From the NCBI GenBank assembly GCA_000384615.1, contig ARQU01000011.1:1-64000 (forward strand): a DNA stretch of 64,000 nucleotides, read 5' to 3'. This stretch comes from an alpha proteobacterium SCGC AAA536-G10. Lineage in GTDB: Bacteria; Pseudomonadota; Alphaproteobacteria; Puniceispirillales; Marisalimonadaceae. Under the pieces are notes generated by a model. The model was given only the letters and a program-made list of their open reading frames with translations, did not search any database and had not been told where the DNA came from. Position 1 is the stretch's first letter, and each line of letters opens with the position of its first letter. This document shows, in pieces, positions 36,069 through 46,778 of the stretch. A program made the position numbers and the translations under genes.

Positions 36069-37184
36069 TTATAGAGAATGTATAGGAACAATCTTATTAA
36101 TTTGGGATTTTCTTATTTTCTCAGTATCAGATTTCAATTGACCACATGCCGCATAAATATCCTGCCCCCTTGGTTTTCTTATTGGTGACGCAAAACCAGC
36201 ATCCATTATTATTTTTGCAAAATTGTCTATTTTATTTTGAGAAGAGGTTTCAAAAAAAGAACCTGGCCACGGATTGAAGGGAATTAAATTTATTTTAGAT
36301 GGAATTCCTCTAATAAGTTTTATCAAGTTATTTGCATCTTCTTCAGAATCATTAATATCTTTTAACATAACGTATTCCCAAGTAATTCTTCGAGAATTAG
36401 ATAAGTTAGGATAGTTACGACAAGAATTTATCAAATCTTCAAGATTATATTTTTTATTAATAGGAACTAATATATCTCTGAGTTTATCACTAACTGCGTG
36501 AAGTGAAATTGCTAAGTTTACACCTAACTCAGCACCAGTCTTATCGATATAGGGTATAATACCTGAAGTTGAAAGTGTTATTCTGCGCCTAGACAATGAA
36601 ATGCCATCATCTGACATCATAATTTTTATTGCTTTACTTACCTCGCCATAATTTAGTAATGGCTCTCCCATACCCATCATAACTACATTTGTAACTTTTC
36701 TATGATTTTTTCCTGACGGCCAATCATCTAAATAATCCATAACTAGCATCAATTGACCAATAATCTCTCCTGAAGTAAGATTTCTGACTAAATTTTGTGT
36801 TCCTGTATGACAAAATGAACAATTAAGAGTGCAACCTACTTGACTTGATAAGCAAACTGTTCCTCGATCTTCTTGGGGTATATAAACTGTTTCAACTTCA
36901 GATCCATCTTTAAGCTTGATAAGCCATTTAATTGTTCCATCCTTACTTTCTTTCATTTCTGAAATTAGTGGCCTAGAAATTAAAGATAATTCCTTTAATA
37001 GATCTCTTGTTGGTTTTGAAATATTATTCATTTCTATAAAAGATTGTGATCCAAAACAATAAATCCATCTCCAAATTTGAGTAGCTCTAAATTTTGAAAG
37101 ATTATTTTTTAAACAAAAGGTTTGTAATTCTTCGAAACTAAAATTTAGTAGATCTTGTTTTGGCATGTCTACTTTCTTACTCAA
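36069..37184 (-). CDS. rlmN: dual-specificity 23S rRNA/tRNA adenine C2 methyltransferase RlmN
   Basis: 371-residue radical SAM methylase that makes m2A2503 in 23S rRNA and m2A37 in some tRNAs. The cluster motif CxxxCxxC is CTLNCSFC, preceded by VCLSSQVG. MMGMGEPLLNY, LSTSGIIPYI and the C-terminal PIRKPRGQDIYAACGQL, with the conserved methyl-carrying Cys, are present. The upstream IalB-like gene ends 9 bases before its start on the same strand. Confidence 0.97.
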   Translation of the reverse strand: MSKKVDMPKQDLLNFSFEELQTFCLKNNLSKFRATQIWRWIYCFGSQSFIEMNNISKPTRDLLKELSLISRPLISEMKESKDGTIKWLIKLKDGSEVETVYIPQEDRGTVCLSSQVGCTLNCSFCHTGTQNLVRNLTSGEIIGQLMLVMDYLDDWPSGKNHRKVTNVVMMGMGEPLLNYGEVSKAIKIMMSDDGISLSRRRITLSTSGIIPYIDKTGAELGVNLAISLHAVSDKLRDILVPINKKYNLEDLINSCRNYPNLSNSRRITWEYVMLKDINDSEEDANNLIKLIRGIPSKINLIPFNPWPGSFFETSSQNKIDNFAKIIMDAGFASPIRKPRGQDIYAACGQLKSDTEKIRKSQINKIVPIHSL

Positions 37185-37193
37185 TTATTTAAA

Positions 37194-37712
37194 TTAAGAG
37201 CAACTCTTATCTATTAACCTTAAAGCTTTTGTGAAGCCTGATAATGAGTATGTGTCAACAATTTCATTACCTGGGGTTGATGTCCCAGTAACTGTTAATG
37301 TCTTACCTCTTCTCATTGATTGAACTAAAACCCTATCTATTTTTGAACTTTCGGACCATGCTCTATCATCTACTGGAAATAGTTTTGTTTTTTTTCCATC
37401 AACATCGAAAATCACATCCTTATTAAGTTTAAAAATAAAACCTGCTTTTATAGAAACTTCATGGGTACTTCCACCTTTTGTGTTTGTTACAAATACATAA
37501 GGTTTTCCTCGGTTATTTTTATTGAATTTACCTCTTGTTTTTATTGGTTCAGAAGTAATAAAACATGTAAAATTTTTATTAAGTTTTGTTGTGTAGGCAT
37601 TCCATTTTTTTTTGGTACCTAATAACTTAGTTTCACCAAAAACTAAATTTGAAAAAAGAATTGTCAAGAAAAAGCAGATTAAAAAAGAAAAAAATTTTTT
37701 GAAGAATATCAT
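37194..37712 (-). CDS. invasion-associated locus B (IalB) family exported protein
   Basis: 172 residues. Signal peptide about 1-26 (ending VFG), then a beta-rich IalB-type domain: WNAYTTKLNKNFTCFI, VFVTNTKGGSTHEVSIKAG, VDDRAWSESSKIDRVLVQSMRRGKTLTVTG and a final Cys in IDKSCS, which may pair with the first Cys. The family is common in alphaproteobacteria, free-living ones included; despite its name it gives no evidence of host invasion. It probably shares a transcript with rlmN. Confidence 0.85.
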   Translation of the reverse strand: MIFFKKFFSFLICFFLTILFSNLVFGETKLLGTKKKWNAYTTKLNKNFTCFITSEPIKTRGKFNKNNRGKPYVFVTNTKGGSTHEVSIKAGFIFKLNKDVIFDVDGKKTKLFPVDDRAWSESSKIDRVLVQSMRRGKTLTVTGTSTPGNEIVDTYSLSGFTKALRLIDKSCS

Positions 37713-37995
37713 TTAACATCTCATTCAATTTATGTCTTCTAATACAAAATGCTATATAATAGATTATTAATTCGTCTATTTGAAAAAAATAATAATTTTT
37801 AAAGATTAGAAGATATTTTTAAAGTAACAACAATTAGTAGCGCTGACAACTATAAAATATAGAAGGTAGAATTAAATAATTATTTTTACAAAAAATGATA
37901 TTTAACGTAATTAATAAATAATTAATTCAGGGCTGTAAAATCATTCGTTATTTAAAATTTCATGAATTATAATTACTATAACTTAAGGATAAAAA
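37713..37995. other. 283-bp intergenic region between IalB gene and argG
   Basis: Divergent promoter region, the longest protein-free stretch in the window and very AT-rich. I see an argG Shine-Dalgarno (AAGGA before 37996) but no convincing riboswitch, small RNA or terminator hairpin. A regulatory site for arginine control could lie here but is not recognisable by eye. Confidence 0.4.
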
Positions 37996-39222
37996 ATGCT
38001 TAACCAAAAACCTGAAGTTAAAAAAATAGTTTTAGCTTACTCTGGAGGTTTAGATACCTCTGTTATTTTGAAATGGCTCCAAGATAATTATCAATGTGAT
38101 GTTGTTACTTTCACTGCTGACATTGGTCAGGGTGAAGAAGTTGAGCCAACAAGGAAAAAAGCAAAATCTCTTGGTGTTAAAGAGATTTTTATAGATGATT
38201 TAAAAGAAGAATTTGTGAGAGATTTTGTTTTTCCAATGTTTAGGGCAAATGCCTTATATGAAGGAGTATATTTACTCGGCACCTCTATTGCTAGACCTCT
38301 TATCGCTAAAAGACAGATTGAAATTGCAAAATTAACTGGCTCTGATGCTGTATCACATGGCGCAACTGGAAAAGGGAATGATCAGGTAAGATTTGAAATT
38401 GGTTACTATAGTTTGCAACCAGATATTAACGTTATTTCTCCATGGCGGGAATGGGATCTTTCAAGCAGGGCGAGTTTGATTAATTATGCAGAGAAAAATC
38501 AAATTCAAGTGCCTAAAGATAAAAGAGGCGATGCACCATTTAGCGTTGATGCAAATTTATTACATATTTCCGCAGAAGGAAAAATCTTGGAGGATCCGTG
38601 GTTGGAACCTGAAGAATTTATATATTCTCGAACAGTATCTCCATTTGAAGCTCCAGACAAACCAACAGAAATAATATTAGAATTCTTAAATGGTGATCCA
38701 ATCTCTTTAAATGGTCAAAATTTGTCTCCAGCTGATATGCTTCATCAATTAAATGTTTTAGGCGGAAAAAATGGTATAGGAAGAATTGATTTAGTTGAAA
38801 ATAGATTTGTGGGTATGAAATCTAGAGGAGTATATGAAACTCCAGGCGGTACCATACTATTTCATATGAGAAGAGCTATTGAGTCAATCACCTTAGATAA
38901 AGGTGCCGCACATCTAAAAGATGAATTAATGCCCAAATATGCTGAGTTGATTTACAATGGATTTTGGTTTTCTCCAGAAAGAGAAATGCTACAAGCGTCA
39001 ATAGACATAAGTCAAAAAAATGTTTCAGGAACAGTAAGAGCTAAGTTATATAAAGGAAACGTAATTATAACTGGAAGAAAATCACCTTTTTCTTTGTATA
39101 GTGAAAGCTTAGTAACTTTCGAAGAAGGTACTACAGATTATAATCATTCCGATGCCGAAGGATTTATAAAGTTAAACGCACTTAGATTGAGGGTTAAAAA
39201 AATAATTGAATGCTCTTCTTGA
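37996..39222 (+). CDS. argG: argininosuccinate synthase
   Basis: 408-residue enzyme joining citrulline and aspartate with ATP (arginine synthesis). N-terminal P-loop-like [15 protein letters not shown], then [38 protein letters not shown] and [18 protein letters not shown] are all present. Length is standard. Together with argF and argD at 53-55 kb it covers most of the ornithine-to-argininosuccinate branch; argH is not in the window. Confidence 0.98.
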   Translation: MLNQKPEVKKIVLAYSGGLDTSVILKWLQDNYQCDVVTFTADIGQGEEVEPTRKKAKSLGVKEIFIDDLKEEFVRDFVFPMFRANALYEGVYLLGTSIARPLIAKRQIEIAKLTGSDAVSHGATGKGNDQVRFEIGYYSLQPDINVISPWREWDLSSRASLINYAEKNQIQVPKDKRGDAPFSVDANLLHISAEGKILEDPWLEPEEFIYSRTVSPFEAPDKPTEIILEFLNGDPISLNGQNLSPADMLHQLNVLGGKNGIGRIDLVENRFVGMKSRGVYETPGGTILFHMRRAIESITLDKGAAHLKDELMPKYAELIYNGFWFSPEREMLQASIDISQKNVSGTVRAKLYKGNVIITGRKSPFSLYSESLVTFEEGTTDYNHSDAEGFIKLNALRLRVKKIIECSS

Positions 39223-39228
39223 GTATTT

Positions 39229-39456
39229 CTATTTTAAACAAACTGGTCCGATTGAACCATCTTCAGAAACCTGTTTTAAAACAATTTTCCCATTTTGAGC
39301 TAATGCATAAGTGTTTTTTAATTTACCAGACGGACAATCTACCGGCTTAACAAAACTATATTTTATGGGACCAGATTTAGATGATTCAATTAAAAATTCT
39401 TTAACATGGGGATCTTGAAGACTTAACAGTGAATAGATAGCTACAAAAAATATCAT
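39229..39456 (-). CDS. small, possibly exported protein of unknown function
   Basis: 75 residues with a short hydrophobic N terminus (MIFFVAIYSLLSL), then a compact domain with two cysteines (VDCPSGK and GPVCLK) that could form a disulfide outside the cytoplasm. A strong AAGGAG Shine-Dalgarno lies at proper spacing before the ATG, which argues that it is real. It is convergent with argG. I do not recognise the family. Confidence 0.6.
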   Translation of the reverse strand: MIFFVAIYSLLSLQDPHVKEFLIESSKSGPIKYSFVKPVDCPSGKLKNTYALAQNGKIVLKQVSEDGSIGPVCLK

Positions 39457-39553
39457 AATTTTCTCCTTTTAATTATGTATTTCATTATTAAGTGGCTATA
39501 ATTTGACAAAATTAGACTGAATTTGGGCAATTTAAGTTTTTAAGGAATATAAT

Positions 39554-40570
39554 ATGAGTAATAAAATATTTACAATACCAGAAAAAATGCAAGCTATAGA
39601 GATCAAAGAATTTGGTTCTCCTGAAAATTTAAATCCTTGTTTTCGATCAATCCCAAAACTTTCTAATAATCAAGTTTTAATTAAAGTTTCATTTGCAGGT
39701 GTCAATAGACCAGATTTATTACAAAGACAAGGTAACTATAAAGTTCCAGATAGTGCATCAGATTTACCTGGTCTAGAAGTTTCGGGTATTATCGTTGATA
39801 TGAAAGGTTCCAATTTAAAATATGATATAGGAGACAAAGTTTGTGCACTTTGTCATGGAGGTGGGTATGCAGAATACGTGTCAGTAGATGTAGGTCACTG
39901 TATGCTTGTCCCACAGAATTACTCAATGCAAGAGGCTGCATGTATACCTGAGACTTTTATAACTGTTTGGAGTAATTTATTTATTCGTGGAAAATTATCA
40001 AAAAATGAAAAAGTTCTTATTCATGGAGGTGCAAGTGGTATTGGGACCACTGCAATTCAACTAGCAAAACAATTTGGTACTACTGTTTACGCAACAGCAG
40101 GGAGTGACAAAAAATGTTCTGCGGTAGAAAAAATTGGAGCAACCAAATGTATTAACTATAGAAGTATGGAATTTGAAAATGAAATAAATAAACTAACAAA
40201 TAATGAGGGTGTTGATGTTATTTTAGATATGGTTGCCGGAGGCTATATTCAAAGGAATTTAAAATGTTTAAACTTTGATGGCAGATTAATAATTATTGCA
40301 GTTCAAGGTGGAATTAAAGATGAGGTAAATTTTGCAAATATTATGATTAAGAGACAAACAATTTCTGGATCTACGTTAAGGCCACAATCATCGAATAAGA
40401 AATCTGAGTATGTTGAAAGTCTTGTTACAAATACTTGGAAATTTCTGGAGTCAGGTAAAATAAAACCCATTATTGAAAAAGAATTTGAATTAATGGATGC
40501 AGTTAATGCACACAAAGCTCTTGAAAAAGGCGATCATATTGGAAAATTTATTATGAGAGTTACTCAATAA
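39554..40570 (+). CDS. NAD(P)H:quinone oxidoreductase, PIG3/zeta-crystallin type
   Basis: 338-residue zinc-free MDR-superfamily reductase. N-terminal GroES-like domain has VSFAGVNRPDLLQRQGNY, the family form of the quinone oxidoreductase signature; the Rossmann domain has HGGASGIGTTAIQLAKQFG. The C terminus is DAVNAHKALEKGDHIGKFI, typical of PIG3-like enzymes. NADPH-dependent reduction of quinones or enones is likely. Its stop directly abuts the prpE stop on the other strand. Confidence 0.93.
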   Translation: MSNKIFTIPEKMQAIEIKEFGSPENLNPCFRSIPKLSNNQVLIKVSFAGVNRPDLLQRQGNYKVPDSASDLPGLEVSGIIVDMKGSNLKYDIGDKVCALCHGGGYAEYVSVDVGHCMLVPQNYSMQEAACIPETFITVWSNLFIRGKLSKNEKVLIHGGASGIGTTAIQLAKQFGTTVYATAGSDKKCSAVEKIGATKCINYRSMEFENEINKLTNNEGVDVILDMVAGGYIQRNLKCLNFDGRLIIIAVQGGIKDEVNFANIMIKRQTISGSTLRPQSSNKKSEYVESLVTNTWKFLESGKIKPIIEKEFELMDAVNAHKALEKGDHIGKFIMRVTQ

Positions 40571-42457
40571 TTAATAACCAAGGGGTTTTAAAGCTTTTTT
40601 AATTTCTTGAAAAACTAATGGATTATCAACAGTTGCAGGCATTTCCCATTCAACTTTGTCTGCTATTTTTCTGATCGTAGCTCTTAAAATTTTTCCCGAT
40701 CTAGTTTTAGGAAGAGAAGATACTACTGCAACTGATTTAAAAGCTGCAACAGGTCCTATTTCATTTCGAACTAAATCAACAACTTCTTTGCATACAACTT
40801 CATGAGTTTTATTACATCCTTTATTTAAACAAATTAGTCCAAGGGGTACTTGTCCTTTAAGATCATCATGAACTCCAACAACGGCACATTCTGCAACATC
40901 AACATGATTAGACAATGCTTCTTCCATAGCACCAGTTGAAAGTCTATGTCCTGCAACATTTATTACATCATCAGTTCTAGACATAATGTACAAATAATCT
41001 TCTTCATCTTGATAACCTGCATCACCTGTCTCATAATAGTCTTTAAATGTTGTTAAGTATGATTCTATATATCTATCGTCTGCATTCCATAATGTAGGTA
41101 GTGAACCAGGTGGTAAAGGTAACTTTATAGAAATTGCCCCCAATGTACCTCTTGGAACCTCATTTCCCTCTTCAGATAAAACCTGTACATTGTATCCTGG
41201 CATAGCTAAGGTTGGCGAACCTGTTTTTACAGGAAGAGCCTCTATTCCAAGAGGATTAGCGGCTACAGGCCACCCAGTTTCTGTCTGCCACCAGTGATCG
41301 ATAATTGGAACTTTTAGTTTGTCTTCTAACCATAAAACGGTGTCAGGGTCAGCCCTTTCTCCTGCAAGAAATAAAGATTGCAAGCTAGTTATATCAAATT
41401 TCTTTATGTACTCCCCCCTTGGATCATCTCTCTTAACAGCCCTTAAAGCAGTTGGAGCCGTAAATAAAACTTTAACTTTATATTCAGAAATAATTCTCCA
41501 AAAGGTTCCAGCATCAGGCGTACCAATAGGTTTGCCCTCAAATAAAACTGTAGTACATCCATGTAATAATGGTGCGTACACGATATAAGAATGCCCAACT
41601 ACCCAGCCAATGTCAGAAGCCGCCCAATATACGTCTCCAGATTTTACGTCATATATATTATTCATAGACCATTTTAGTGATACGGCGTGTCCCCCATTAT
41701 CTCTGACTACTCCTTTAGGCTTTCCTGTAGTTCCTGATGTGTATAAAATATACAAAGGATCATTCGCATCTACCTCAACAGGCTTAACCAAGATAACATC
41801 TTTAATAACTTGATTCCAATCTACATCTTGTCTTGGATTGAGCTGAACTTTAAGTGAGCACCTTTGAAAAATTATGCATTTTTTGACTTGATGCTTTGCA
41901 ATCTCAATTGCTTTATCAAGTAACGGTTTATATTCAATGATCCTATTAGGCTCATGACCACAAGATGCAGAAACTATAACCTTAGGTTCACAATCATCAA
42001 TTCTTACAGCCAATTCATTTGAAGCAAATCCTCCAAAGACCACAGAATGAACTGCTCCAATTCGAGCACAAGCTAACATTGCCACCAAAGCTTCAGGTAT
42101 CATAGGCATGTAGATAATTACCCGGTCCCCTTTAATAATGCCTAATTTTGTTAGTGCTCCTGCAAATTGTGAAACCTGATATTGTAATTGTGAATAGGTT
42201 ATTTTCTTTTTAGTATTTGTAACAGGACTGTCATAAATAATAGCATCTTGTTCTCCTCTACCTGATAAAACGTGTCTATCAATTGCGTTGTAGCATGTAT
42301 TTAAGGTTCCATCAGGAAACCATTTATAAAAAGGTGAATTGGAGTCGTCTAAAATTCTTTTTGGTTTTTTGTCCCATATAATATTTTCAGATTGTTTTGC
42401 CCAAAATTTGAGGTGATCATTTTTCCAAGTTTTGTAAATATCTTTATAATATCCCAA
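40571..42457 (-). CDS. prpE: propionate-CoA ligase
   Basis: 628-residue acyl-adenylate-forming synthetase closest in layout to PrpE (propionate + CoA + ATP to propionyl-CoA). Motifs: YTSGTTGKPKGVVRDNGGH (P-loop; the RDNGGH tail is typical of PrpE rather than Acs), WWQTETGWP, YETGDAGYQD, and the C-terminal [15 protein letters not shown] with the regulatory/adenylation lysine. It is last in the run pccB-pccA-mcm-prpE, which supports propionate as substrate. A separate Acs is at 58 kb. Confidence 0.94.
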   Translation of the reverse strand: MGYYKDIYKTWKNDHLKFWAKQSENIIWDKKPKRILDDSNSPFYKWFPDGTLNTCYNAIDRHVLSGRGEQDAIIYDSPVTNTKKKITYSQLQYQVSQFAGALTKLGIIKGDRVIIYMPMIPEALVAMLACARIGAVHSVVFGGFASNELAVRIDDCEPKVIVSASCGHEPNRIIEYKPLLDKAIEIAKHQVKKCIIFQRCSLKVQLNPRQDVDWNQVIKDVILVKPVEVDANDPLYILYTSGTTGKPKGVVRDNGGHAVSLKWSMNNIYDVKSGDVYWAASDIGWVVGHSYIVYAPLLHGCTTVLFEGKPIGTPDAGTFWRIISEYKVKVLFTAPTALRAVKRDDPRGEYIKKFDITSLQSLFLAGERADPDTVLWLEDKLKVPIIDHWWQTETGWPVAANPLGIEALPVKTGSPTLAMPGYNVQVLSEEGNEVPRGTLGAISIKLPLPPGSLPTLWNADDRYIESYLTTFKDYYETGDAGYQDEEDYLYIMSRTDDVINVAGHRLSTGAMEEALSNHVDVAECAVVGVHDDLKGQVPLGLICLNKGCNKTHEVVCKEVVDLVRNEIGPVAAFKSVAVVSSLPKTRSGKILRATIRKIADKVEWEMPATVDNPLVFQEIKKALKPLGY

Positions 42458-42483
42458 TAATTTCTCCCCAATAAAATTAATGC

Positions 42484-44661
42484 CTATTTATTGATTCTAG
42501 CATTTCTATAATTATGCATTCTCATTAATTTTTCAGATGCCTTGTTAATTGTTGTTGATGCTGCATGTGGAATTGAAGTTCCAGGACCAAAAATAGCTGC
42601 TACACCCGCATCATATAGAAATTGATAATCTTGTGCGGGAATAACGCCACCACAAATAACAAGAATATCGTCTGCTTGTCTTTTCTTAAGTTCTTCTATT
42701 AATTCCGGTATCAATGTTTTATGGCCGGCAGCTAAAGAAGAAATGCCTATTACATGAACTCCAGATTTGATTGCAAGATCAACTGCCTCTTTTGGTGTCT
42801 GAAACAAAGTACCAATTTCAACAGTAAAACCAATATCCGTGAACGCAGAGGCAATTACCTTAGCACCTCTATCATGTCCATCTTGGCCTAGTTTAGCCAT
42901 AAAAATTTTAGGATTCTCACCTGCTATATTTTTAAAATTTAATAAAGCATTATCAACCTCTCTAAAATCTTCTTTATTAATATATGAATTCTTGTAGACA
43001 TCTTTTATCACATCTTGTTTAACTCCATAACGACCAAAAACTTCTTCTAAAGTATAAGAAACTTCGCCAACTGTTGCTCTTGCTCTAATAGCAATAATGG
43101 TTAAATCTAGGAGGTTACCTGTATTTTCTTTTGCTGCCTTTTTTAAATTTTCTAAAGCAATTTTTACATCATTAGGATTTCTTGATTTTTTTATCTCAAT
43201 TATTTTATTTATTTGTTCGTTACGAACCGCGTTATTATCGATATCTAAAATTTCAATAGGGTCTTGTTGTTCTGATATAAATTTATTAACTCCAACAATT
43301 ATTTGTTCACCTGAATCAATTTTTGCCTGACGTTTTGTAGCGGATATTTCTATTTCTGATTTAGGAAACCCTTCCATTACTGCTACAGTCATACCTCCCA
43401 TATCTTCAATTTTTTCAATCAGGGTATTTGCCTTATTTATTAGTTCCTTTGTTATGTTTTCAACAAAATAACTTCCAGCAAGTGGATCAACAGTATCAGT
43501 AATACCAGTCTCATGTTGAAGAATTAATTGAGTATTTCGTGCTATCTTAGCTGAAAATTCAGTTGGCAATCCTATTGCTTCATCAAATGAATTTGTATGT
43601 AATGATTGTGTTCCCCCTAGAGTAGCAGCTAATGCCTCAATAGTCGTTCTTATAATGTTATTGTATGGATCTTGCTCTTGCAAACTTGCTCCAGAAGTTT
43701 GGCAATGAGTCCTTAGCATTTGAGATTTTGGATTTTGACAATTAAATAACTTTTTTGTCCATTCTGACCATAAATACCTTGCCGCTCTTAGTTTAGATGC
43801 TTCCATAAAAAAATTCATTCCAATTGCAAAGAAAAATGACAATCTCGGAGCGAAATCATCAACTAACAAACCTCTTTTGGAAGCAGCCCTAATGTATTCC
43901 AAGCCATCTGCAATTGTAAAAGCTAATTCTTGGACTAAAGAAGCTCCAGCTTCTTGCATATGATAACCAGAGATAGATATAGAATTAAACTTTGGCATTC
44001 GCTTTGACGTATAATGAATTATATCTGAGACAATTCTCATAGAAGGCTCTGGTGGATAAATGTAGGTGTTTCTTACCATAAATTCTTTCAAAATATCGTT
44101 CTGAATCGTTCCACTTAAATTCTCAGGGCTAACTCCCTGCTCTTCTGCAGCAACTATATAGCCTGCTAACACAGGAAGAACTGCACCATTCATAGTCATA
44201 GATACAGACATTTTATCAAGAGGAATTCCTTCAAAAAGAATTTTCATATCCTCAACACTATCAATAGCCACACCGGCCTTGCCCACATCACCATAAACTC
44301 TTTCGTGGTCTGAATCGTACCCTCTATGGGTTGCCAAATCGAAAGCTACGGATAGCCCTTTTTGTCCTGAAGCTAGATTTTTTTTATAAAATTCGTTTGA
44401 CTCAGAAGCTGTTGAAAAACCTGCGTATTGCCTTATTGTCCAAGGTCTTCCTGTATACATTGTTGCTTTTGGACCTCTTACATAAGGAGCTTCTCCTGGA
44501 TTAGAACCTAAATGTTTTATGTCTTTGTTGTCTAATTCAGTATAAAGAGGTTTAATCTTAATACCTTCTGGCGTTTCAACTTTAATTGTCTCAATATCTT
44601 GTTTTTTTAGCTCTTTAAGAGCGTTTTCTTTCCAACTTTTTAAACTATTATTTTTTGTCAT
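42484..44661 (-). CDS. scpA: methylmalonyl-CoA mutase (single chain, B12-dependent)
   Basis: 725-residue enzyme with both parts in one chain. The N-terminal substrate barrel has [33 protein letters not shown] and [16 protein letters not shown]; the C-terminal cobalamin domain has [16 protein letters not shown] with the cobalt-binding His and [16 protein letters not shown]. It turns (R)-methylmalonyl-CoA into succinyl-CoA and needs adenosylcobalamin. No B12 synthesis or uptake gene and no MeaB chaperone is visible in the window. Confidence 0.97.
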   Translation of the reverse strand: MTKNNSLKSWKENALKELKKQDIETIKVETPEGIKIKPLYTELDNKDIKHLGSNPGEAPYVRGPKATMYTGRPWTIRQYAGFSTASESNEFYKKNLASGQKGLSVAFDLATHRGYDSDHERVYGDVGKAGVAIDSVEDMKILFEGIPLDKMSVSMTMNGAVLPVLAGYIVAAEEQGVSPENLSGTIQNDILKEFMVRNTYIYPPEPSMRIVSDIIHYTSKRMPKFNSISISGYHMQEAGASLVQELAFTIADGLEYIRAASKRGLLVDDFAPRLSFFFAIGMNFFMEASKLRAARYLWSEWTKKLFNCQNPKSQMLRTHCQTSGASLQEQDPYNNIIRTTIEALAATLGGTQSLHTNSFDEAIGLPTEFSAKIARNTQLILQHETGITDTVDPLAGSYFVENITKELINKANTLIEKIEDMGGMTVAVMEGFPKSEIEISATKRQAKIDSGEQIIVGVNKFISEQQDPIEILDIDNNAVRNEQINKIIEIKKSRNPNDVKIALENLKKAAKENTGNLLDLTIIAIRARATVGEVSYTLEEVFGRYGVKQDVIKDVYKNSYINKEDFREVDNALLNFKNIAGENPKIFMAKLGQDGHDRGAKVIASAFTDIGFTVEIGTLFQTPKEAVDLAIKSGVHVIGISSLAAGHKTLIPELIEELKKRQADDILVICGGVIPAQDYQFLYDAGVAAIFGPGTSIPHAASTTINKASEKLMRMHNYRNARINK

Positions 44662-44684
44662 ATATTTATCTCTTACGGCCTAGA

Positions 44685-46760
44685 TTATTTAAATATGAAT
44701 TCCATTATTATTTGATCAACAGATAAAGTAGTGCCCTCTTTATGATTAATTTTATTAACCATACATTTTTTAGAGGCTGTTAAAGTATTTTCCATTTTCA
44801 TTGCTTCTACAACACATAATGGCTGCCCTTCATCTACAATATCATTTTCTTTTACTAGAACTCTAATTAATTTACCTGGCATTGGACATGTCAAATAGTT
44901 TGATTTATCAACAATTTTAATTGGTTTCATATATTTATGATGTTCGGCAATATGTCTGGGAAGAACAGTTGTTGACATTGAAATCCCTCTATAGATAAGA
45001 TCTAAACTTGGGTTCTGATAGTTTATTCTACATTGAATTTTTTCAGGAAAAGATACTTCATTATTACTGTCACTAAAAAGTCTGATGGATGCTGTAACTA
45101 ACTTTTTAATAAAATCTTTTTGTATATCAAAAATTAAATACTCATTTGCGACACCTGAGATCTTTTTTGATGTTATAGGTTGAATTAATAATTGTATTTT
45201 GTCTCCAACTTGTTTTTTAATTTTAAAATTTAGTTTAGAGGTCTTTGATACTAATGATTTATAGTTGATGTGAACTTGCCATTCCTCAGAAAAACCTTCT
45301 AAACTTTCAAAATCTTTTAATATCTCAGTTATATGATAAGCTAAAATTATAGTGCCTAGTGTCCATTCTTCTTGATTATTTGGAATAATCCCTTTAAATC
45401 CATCTTTATATTCATTTTGAATGAATGATGTACTTAAGTCGGCAGACTTAAATCTTTTACTTGCTAAAATTGCCGACAAGAAAGGTATATTATGATCAAT
45501 ACCCTCAAGCAAAAAATTATCTAGAGCAGATTCCATCCTTTTTATGGAAACATCTCTTGTTTCACCCCATGAGCACAATTTGGCAATCATTGGATCATAA
45601 AACATAGATACTTCGTCACCCTCTCTTACTCCAGTGTCATTTCTTATAATTGAACCGTCGGGATATTTTTTTTCTTTAGGTGGATTATATTTAGTTAATC
45701 TTCCTATAGAAGGTAAGAAATTTTTATATGGATTTTCAGCATAGATTCTAATTTCTATTGCTGAACCTTTTAACTTTACATCTTTTTGTGTGATATTTAA
45801 TTTTTTGCCATATGCAATGTTAATCATCTGTTCTACAAGGTCTATTCCAGTAATTAATTCAGTAACAGGATGCTCAACTTGCAGGCGTGTATTCATTTCT
45901 AAAAAATAGAAATTTTTTTCTTTATCTACTATAAATTCAACAGTCCCAGTACTTGAATAACAAACTTTTCTAGATAATTGAGTAGCTTGATCACCCATTT
46001 TCTTTCTAGTTTGTTCGTCTAAAAAAGGTGACGGCGCTTCTTCAATAACTTTTTGATTTCTTCTTTGAATAGAGCATTCTCTTTCACCCAAATATACTAT
46101 ATTACCATAATTATCCGCTAAAATTTGAATTTCAATATGTCTTGGTTCAGTTATAAATTTTTCAATAAAAATACGTTTGTCTCCAAAACTATTTAAAGCC
46201 TCACTTTCTGCTCTTTCAAAACTATCTGATACCTCATCTTTTGAAAAAGCAATTCTCATACCTTTGCCACCACCGCCTGCACTTGCTTTTATCATGACTG
46301 GATAGCCTATTTCCTCAGAAATTTTGATAGCTTCATTCTTATCTTTAATTATACCTATGTGACCTGGAACAGTATTTACATTGGCAGATTTTGCAATTTT
46401 TTTTGACTCGATTTTATCTCCCATTGAAGCGATTGCTGACTTTGAAGGACCTATAAAAATTATTCCAGCTTTATTCAAATCTCCTACAAAATCAGCATTT
46501 TCTGATAAAAACCCGTATCCAGGGTGCAAGGCGTCACAGTTCTTCTCCTTACACGCTTTAATTATTAAATCTGATCTTAAATAACTTTCTGAAGCAGAGG
46601 AGCCCCCTAAGTGAACGGCATCATCAGCTAGACGAACATGTTCAGAATATCTATCCGCATCTGAAAAAACAGCAACAGTTTTAATATTCATTTTTTTTGC
46701 TGTTTTAATTACTCTACAAGCTATTTCCCCACGATTTGCAATTAATATTTTTTTAAACAT
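44685..46760 (-). CDS. pccA: propionyl-CoA carboxylase alpha subunit (biotin carboxylase + BCCP)
   Basis: 691 residues. The biotin carboxylase half has KILIANRGEIACRVIKTA, the ATP-grasp Gly-rich loop KASAGGGGKGMRIA, HIEIQILAD and EMNTRLQVEHPVTE. A middle linker (BT-like) is followed by the biotinyl domain near the C terminus with EAMKMEN (biotinylated Lys). It carboxylates biotin for the pccB-encoded transferase. It starts 18 bases after the pccB stop and ends 23 bases before the mutase. Confidence 0.97.
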   Translation of the reverse strand: MFKKILIANRGEIACRVIKTAKKMNIKTVAVFSDADRYSEHVRLADDAVHLGGSSASESYLRSDLIIKACKEKNCDALHPGYGFLSENADFVGDLNKAGIIFIGPSKSAIASMGDKIESKKIAKSANVNTVPGHIGIIKDKNEAIKISEEIGYPVMIKASAGGGGKGMRIAFSKDEVSDSFERAESEALNSFGDKRIFIEKFITEPRHIEIQILADNYGNIVYLGERECSIQRRNQKVIEEAPSPFLDEQTRKKMGDQATQLSRKVCYSSTGTVEFIVDKEKNFYFLEMNTRLQVEHPVTELITGIDLVEQMINIAYGKKLNITQKDVKLKGSAIEIRIYAENPYKNFLPSIGRLTKYNPPKEKKYPDGSIIRNDTGVREGDEVSMFYDPMIAKLCSWGETRDVSIKRMESALDNFLLEGIDHNIPFLSAILASKRFKSADLSTSFIQNEYKDGFKGIIPNNQEEWTLGTIILAYHITEILKDFESLEGFSEEWQVHINYKSLVSKTSKLNFKIKKQVGDKIQLLIQPITSKKISGVANEYLIFDIQKDFIKKLVTASIRLFSDSNNEVSFPEKIQCRINYQNPSLDLIYRGISMSTTVLPRHIAEHHKYMKPIKIVDKSNYLTCPMPGKLIRVLVKENDIVDEGQPLCVVEAMKMENTLTASKKCMVNKINHKEGTTLSVDQIIMEFIFK

Positions 46761-46778
46761 TTTTTACTTCTATAATTA

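Noticed and set aside
37194-37712. IalB-family gene as a sign of a host-invasive lifestyle
   Set aside because: The family is widespread in free-living alphaproteobacteria; the name comes from Bartonella only.
37713-37995. Possible riboswitch or small RNA upstream of argG
   Set aside because: I found no conserved core sequence and no stable GC-containing helix; only AT-rich sequence with a ribosome site at the end.
39497-39508. TATAAT directly followed by TTGACA upstream of the quinone oxidoreductase gene
   Set aside because: The order and spacing are wrong for a plus-strand -35/-10 pair, and in AT-rich DNA such hexamers arise by chance.
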